From the NCBI GenBank assembly GCA_964583765.1, contig CAZOWW010000013.1:6653-70652 (forward strand): DNA of 64,000 bases. The letters run 5' to 3'. The notes under the pieces are model-generated. The model ran no database searches and was not told the origin of the DNA. It saw nothing but the letters and a program-made list of their open reading frames with translations. Positions 60,937-64,000 of this stretch are shown here, piece by piece. Every line of letters begins with the position of its first letter. Position 1 is the stretch's first letter. Position numbers and translations under genes: made by a program. This DNA comes from CAZOWW01 sp964583765 (lineage in GTDB: Bacteria; Actinomycetota; Actinomycetes; Actinomycetales; Kineosporiaceae).

Positions 60937-62151
60937 TCAGGACTGGCCTGCGGCACCTGCCGCACCGGCGGTGTCCGTGCCCGCGGTCTGGTCGGGCGGC
61001 TCCGAGGGCGTCGGCGTGTCCGTCACCGGGTCGGGACCGACCGTGTCGGCGGTCGTCTGCGCGGTCTCGGCGGTCTGCTGGGTCACCTGGGTGGCCGCGG
61101 TCGGTTGCTCGGTCGCGCCGGAGGTCACCGGAACCGTGGCCGTGGTGGACGCCGAGGTGGGGCTGATCGCCGGAGCGGTCACGGTGGCGGTGCCGGTGTG
61201 GCCGTCGACGATGGTCGGGACCACCGCGACCTGCCCAGAGGTGACCGCGTTCACGTACCGCTCCGTCGCCTGGACGGCGCTCTGCAGGACCGCGGTGTCC
61301 GAGACCGGTCCGAGAGCAGCGGCCTGGGCCTTGGCCTGGGCGAGGTAGCGCCGGGCCTCGGGCTCCCGACCCAGCCGCGCGGCGGTCACCGCGAGCTGGA
61401 GCGTGGCACGGACCTGCTGGAAACCCGGGGACTGCTCCGGGCTCTGCAGGGAGGTCATGCTCGCGGCCGCGACGGGTTGCCCCGACCCCGGACCCTGTCC
61501 GAGCACGCTCTGCATCACCGCGATGCCGAACGAACCGACCACGACCGCGGCGGCCGCGGCGGCGACCACGGGCAACATGCGCGAGGACGTCCGGCTCGCG
61601 GGCAGGTGCCGCACCGGACGGCGAGGGGCGGTCAGGTCCATGACCTTGCCCCAGGCCCGGCCCGCGCCGCGACGTTCCGGCAGGGATCGGCCCGGGGCCG
61701 CAGCCCTGGACAGGGACCCCGACAACGCCTCGTCGAAGTCCTCCCGGCCGCGGCGATCGGCCGGGGCCTGCGCCGTCCGGGCGGTCACGACCTGGGCGAC
61801 GAGTTCGCGGGGCACCGTCGTCGTGGTCGCGGCGCGGGCGTCGCCCTCGGGCCTGGCCGCAGGGGTGACGGTGCGCACCACGGCCAGGTCGCCGACGGTG
61901 TCCTTGGGGCGGGCGACCGCCCGGCCGAGCAGGAACCCGACATCGGGCACCGGCAGGTCGTGGTCGACCTCCTCCACGAGGGCGGTCAGTGCCGACAGCA
62001 GGGGGTCGGTGAGATCCACGGGGTCCGGGCACCGGCCGGCCAGGCGGTCCAGGAGCTCGTCGGTGCGGGCGAGGCGCCGCAGCTCGGCCGCCGAGGGGCC
62101 GTCCTCGGGCGCCGGGGTTCCCACCATGCGTGGCCGGCCGACGCCGGTCAT
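60937..62151 (-). CDS. rsdA: RsdA-like anti-sigma-D factor
   Basis: 404 residues. The N-terminal cytosolic part (about 1-190) contains the DELLDRLAG and ALVEEVDHDLPVPDVGFLLG helices resembling the RsdA SigD-binding region; one membrane helix follows (about 192-213), then a Thr/Ala/Pro-rich extracytoplasmic tail ending AGAAGAAGQS. ATGA overlap with sigD. Placement sigD-rsdA-guaB matches Mycobacterium. Confidence 0.87.
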   Translation of the reverse strand: MTGVGRPRMVGTPAPEDGPSAAELRRLARTDELLDRLAGRCPDPVDLTDPLLSALTALVEEVDHDLPVPDVGFLLGRAVARPKDTVGDLAVVRTVTPAARPEGDARAATTTTVPRELVAQVVTARTAQAPADRRGREDFDEALSGSLSRAAAPGRSLPERRGAGRAWGKVMDLTAPRRPVRHLPASRTSSRMLPVVAAAAAAVVVGSFGIAVMQSVLGQGPGSGQPVAAASMTSLQSPEQSPGFQQVRATLQLAVTAARLGREPEARRYLAQAKAQAAALGPVSDTAVLQSAVQATERYVNAVTSGQVAVVPTIVDGHTGTATVTAPAISPTSASTTATVPVTSGATEQPTAATQVTQQTAETAQTTADTVGPDPVTDTPTPSEPPDQTAGTDTAGAAGAAGQS

Positions 62152-62732
62152 GACGACTTCCGCATCGGCTCGGCGGCATGCAGCCGGAGTCGCTGCACGG
62201 CCCGGTGCTGGGCGACCCGCACGGCGCCGGCGCTCATGCCCAGGGCACGGCCGGTTTCCTCCGCCGAGAGCCCCACGGCCAGGCGCAGCAGCAACAGTTC
62301 CCGCAGGGTCTCGGGGAGGGTGTCGAGCAGGGCACGCGCCCGGTCGGCGTCCGAGAGCCGCAGCACGACGTCCTCGGGACCGTCCGACAGGTCCACGACG
62401 TCCGGGAGCTCGTCGGTGGGCACCGCCAGGCGGTAGCTCACCCGCTGCGAGTCGGCCACCTTGTTGGCCGCGATCCGGTAGACGAAGGCCTCGAAAGGCT
62501 TTCCTTCGTCCCGATAACGCGGAAGGGCCGACAACACGGCGATGCATGCCTCCTGGGCCACGTCGTCCGCGGCCTGCTCAGCGCCGGGGAAGCGTGCCAG
62601 CCTCGCCCGGCAGTAGCGGTGGACCATCGGGTGAACGATCCCCAGCAGTTGCTCCGTGGCCCTGCGCTCCCCTCGGGCTGCCCAGGGAACCAGTCGCGCC
62701 AGCGTGGCGGATCGTTCGTCCGCGTGTGTCAT
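62148..62732 (-). CDS. sigD: RNA polymerase sigma factor SigD
   Basis: 194 residues, ECF-type. Region 2: CRARLARFPGAEQAADDVAQEACIAV and PFEAFVYRIAANKVADSQR; region 4: LPETLRELLLLRLAVGLSAEETGRALGMSAGAVRVAQHRAVQRLR. ATG at 62732; TAACGT at 62750-62755 suggests a short leader. Coupled to rsdA. Controls stationary-phase and development genes in relatives. Confidence 0.92.
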   Translation of the reverse strand: MTHADERSATLARLVPWAARGERRATEQLLGIVHPMVHRYCRARLARFPGAEQAADDVAQEACIAVLSALPRYRDEGKPFEAFVYRIAANKVADSQRVSYRLAVPTDELPDVVDLSDGPEDVVLRLSDADRARALLDTLPETLRELLLLRLAVGLSAEETGRALGMSAGAVRVAQHRAVQRLRLHAAEPMRKSS

Positions 62733-62793
62733 CGTCGCGGGAGGGCTCGACGTTACCCTCGCGGCCCGGCCGTCCGCCCGATCGGGCACGCCG

Positions 62794-63408
62794 TCACCGC
62801 ACCAGTCCCCACCGGAAGCCGACTGCCACGGCCTGTGCTCGGTCTGCTGCACCGAGCTTTCGGAACAGACGCCGGGCGTGCGTCTTCACGGTGTCCTCGG
62901 AGAGGAACAGTTCCTTGCCGATCTCGGCGTTGCTGCGCCCCCGGCTCATCCCGGTGAGCACCTGCATCTCACGCTCGGTCAGCGGAGGCGCCGACACCGA
63001 GCCTTCGACGCTGCGCGGCGCCGGAACGGGACGGCGCCACACGGCGTCGGTGAGTGCGTGCACCACCGTGGCAGCCATCTCCTCTCGCGTCGCATCCTTC
63101 ACCAGGTAACCACGAGCGCCGCTGGCGACCGCTCGCGCGACCCCTTCGGCGTCCTCGGCAACGGTCACCATGATGACGATGGCCTCAGGATGGCGTGCAA
63201 GCAGGCGGCGCGTGGCCTCGACCCCCCCAATGCCCGGCATGCGGACATCCATCAGGACCAGGGACGGCCGCTCAACGGGCCATCGGGCCAGTGCCTCCTC
63301 ACCCGACCCCGCATCCACCACCCGGGTGATCCCGGGAACGCTGGCCAGGACCCGGTGCAGGGTTTCCCGCACCAGCGCCGAGTCATCGCACACCAGCACA
63401 GTGGCCAC
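62794..63408 (-). CDS. bldM: BldM-type response regulator
   Basis: 204 residues. Receiver-like domain (VLVCDDSALVRETL, Asp in LVLMDVRMPGIGGVEATRRLL, VTVAEDAEGVARAV, YLVKDAT), and a LuxR HTH very close to Streptomyces BldM (GMSRGRSNAEIGKELFLSEDTVKTHARRLFRKLGAADRAQAVAVGFRWGLVR). BldM drives developmental genes, alone or with WhiI. Start GTG at 63408 has AGGAG seven bases away. Located just upstream of sigD as in Streptomyces. Confidence 0.92.
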   Translation of the reverse strand: MATVLVCDDSALVRETLHRVLASVPGITRVVDAGSGEEALARWPVERPSLVLMDVRMPGIGGVEATRRLLARHPEAIVIMVTVAEDAEGVARAVASGARGYLVKDATREEMAATVVHALTDAVWRRPVPAPRSVEGSVSAPPLTEREMQVLTGMSRGRSNAEIGKELFLSEDTVKTHARRLFRKLGAADRAQAVAVGFRWGLVR

Positions 63409-63756
63409 CGTGGCTCTCCTCGTCCTCGCCCAGGCGTCATCGCCAAGTTGCCATATCCGCACCCGACCCGGGGCAGATCTCGTCGGAGCGGGGTGGACCC
63501 GCCGATCGTCCCGCCCGAGAACGACCCGACAGTCTGGATGTCGGTCGCACTTCGGAAGAACCTGAGTTCTGCGGACGTGCGCGTCCTGAGTTCTGCGGAC
63601 GTCCGCGTCCTGGGCGATCGACGACGGTCGGCCGGACGCCGGGGCTCGTCCGTGCCCGACACCCCGCCCGATCCGTGCGGCGTACCCGGACACGCACCCC
63701 GAGATCATGCCCAATCGGACCACGCGATGCACAGGCGCACTCTAGAACGAGGCGGC
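63409..63756. other. Upstream region of bldM
   Basis: 348 bp with a 24-bp tandem repeat (63561-63608). No ORF is supported; an open frame across the repeat on the minus strand is probably fortuitous. Confidence 0.45.
63561..63608. repeat. Tandem 24-bp repeat upstream of bldM
   Basis: CCTGAGTTCTGCGGACGTGC... twice, 23 of 24 bases identical. The second unit contains the perfect palindrome GCGGACGTCCGC; the first has one mismatch. About 155-200 bp upstream of the bldM start; possible regulator binding sites. Confidence 0.75.
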
Positions 63757-64000
63757 TCAGGGCTCGACAGCGGAGATCACCTCGGTGACCGCCTCGGAGA
63801 GGGTCAGGACCCAGGACACCGAGTCCGGCAGGACGTCCAGGTCCCACCCCCGCCCCCCGACGATCACCCGGGGGGACGGCCGCTGCCGCGGGAGCTCCTC
63901 GATCCCCGCGCAGGTGCCCACCGGCATCCGGGCGTACAGGAAGACCACTGCCGGGCCGCACCGACGAGCGGCCGCCCGCAGCGCGTCCCAGGGCAACCCC
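63757..64000 (-). CDS. C-terminal part of a possible B12-binding-type regulator (runs off the window)
   Basis: 81 residues visible, ending SEAVTEVISAVEP. The pattern LPWDALRAAARRCGPAVVFLYAR then PRVIVGGRGWDLDVLPD and a final helix resembles the end of cobalamin-binding-like domains in MerR-type regulators of actinomycetes. The DNA-binding part, if any, is outside. Same direction as bldM, with a 348-bp gap. Confidence 0.5.
   Translation of the reverse strand, partial: GLPWDALRAAARRCGPAVVFLYARMPVGTCAGIEELPRQRPSPRVIVGGRGWDLDVLPDSVSWVLTLSEAVTEVISAVEP

Noticed and set aside
1..64000. tRNA, rRNA, IS elements, integrases or attachment sites
   Set aside because: None recognised by eye on either strand; a covariance search would be needed to exclude small RNAs.

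Overview
The window is very GC-rich, tightly packed chromosomal DNA from an actinomycete. Signs of this are frequent GTG starts, 4-bp ATGA/GTGA gene overlaps, a PknG-GlnH-GlnX block, a conservon (cvnABCD), a BldM-type regulator beside sigD and guaB, and SigE-family ECF sigma factors. Two secreted GH6 cellulases with CBM2 domains point to a cellulose degrader, for example a Cellulomonas-, Kineosporia- or Streptomyces-like lineage; I cannot name the genus. I see no tRNA, rRNA, CRISPR array, integrase or insertion sequence.

Layout. 1-8.5 kb, minus strand: a seven-gene run telA - small protein - AAA+ ATPase - glnX - glnH - helical protein - pknG, the last five chained by 4-bp overlaps. 8.8-11.8 kb: a soluble PAS histidine kinase facing a response regulator with a degenerate HD-GYP domain. 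12.1-17.1 kb: two tandem sigma/membrane-sensor cassettes sharing a 904-bp identical block. The sigma gene, the sensor's cytosolic tail and its membrane helix are identical, while the extracellular parts have diverged. 17.1-25.4 kb: housekeeping block DUF3017, purH, purN, a DUF6350 membrane protein, a secreted protein, sucDC and a B12-binding protein. 25.4-30.1 kb: a gene-poor stretch with a CebR-like operator over a promoter, a 23-codon ORF and stacked hairpins, then two GH6 cellulases. 30.4-34.8 kb: pcrA, a SatD-like gene and small secreted or membrane proteins.

34.9-36.9 kb: a third sigma/sensor pair. 37-41.8 kb: a NarL-type two-component pair whose kinase carries a PspC domain, divergent from a PspC-domain membrane protein. 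42.1-46.2 kb: conservon cvnABCD plus a fifth small gene. 46.3-54 kb: an orphan Eco57I-like adenine methyltransferase coupled to a tandem-Nudix gene, then a coupled Nudix - nucleotidyltransferase - GAF/PP2C/HATPase operon. 54.1-60.8 kb: guaA, DUF3817, SURF1, a lipoprotein, guaB3 and guaB. 60.9-64 kb: rsdA-like anti-sigma, sigD, bldM and the tail of a possible B12-binding-type regulator.

Much of the window is signal transduction: four sigma genes with four partner membrane proteins, three histidine kinases plus the CvnA-type kinase-like protein, three response regulators, PknG and a PP2C phosphatase. The strongest candidates for something undescribed are the twin cassettes, where two different sensors appear to hold one identical sigma factor, with a promoter motif shared by all three SigE-type loci; and the CebR-like-operator microgene beside the cellulases.
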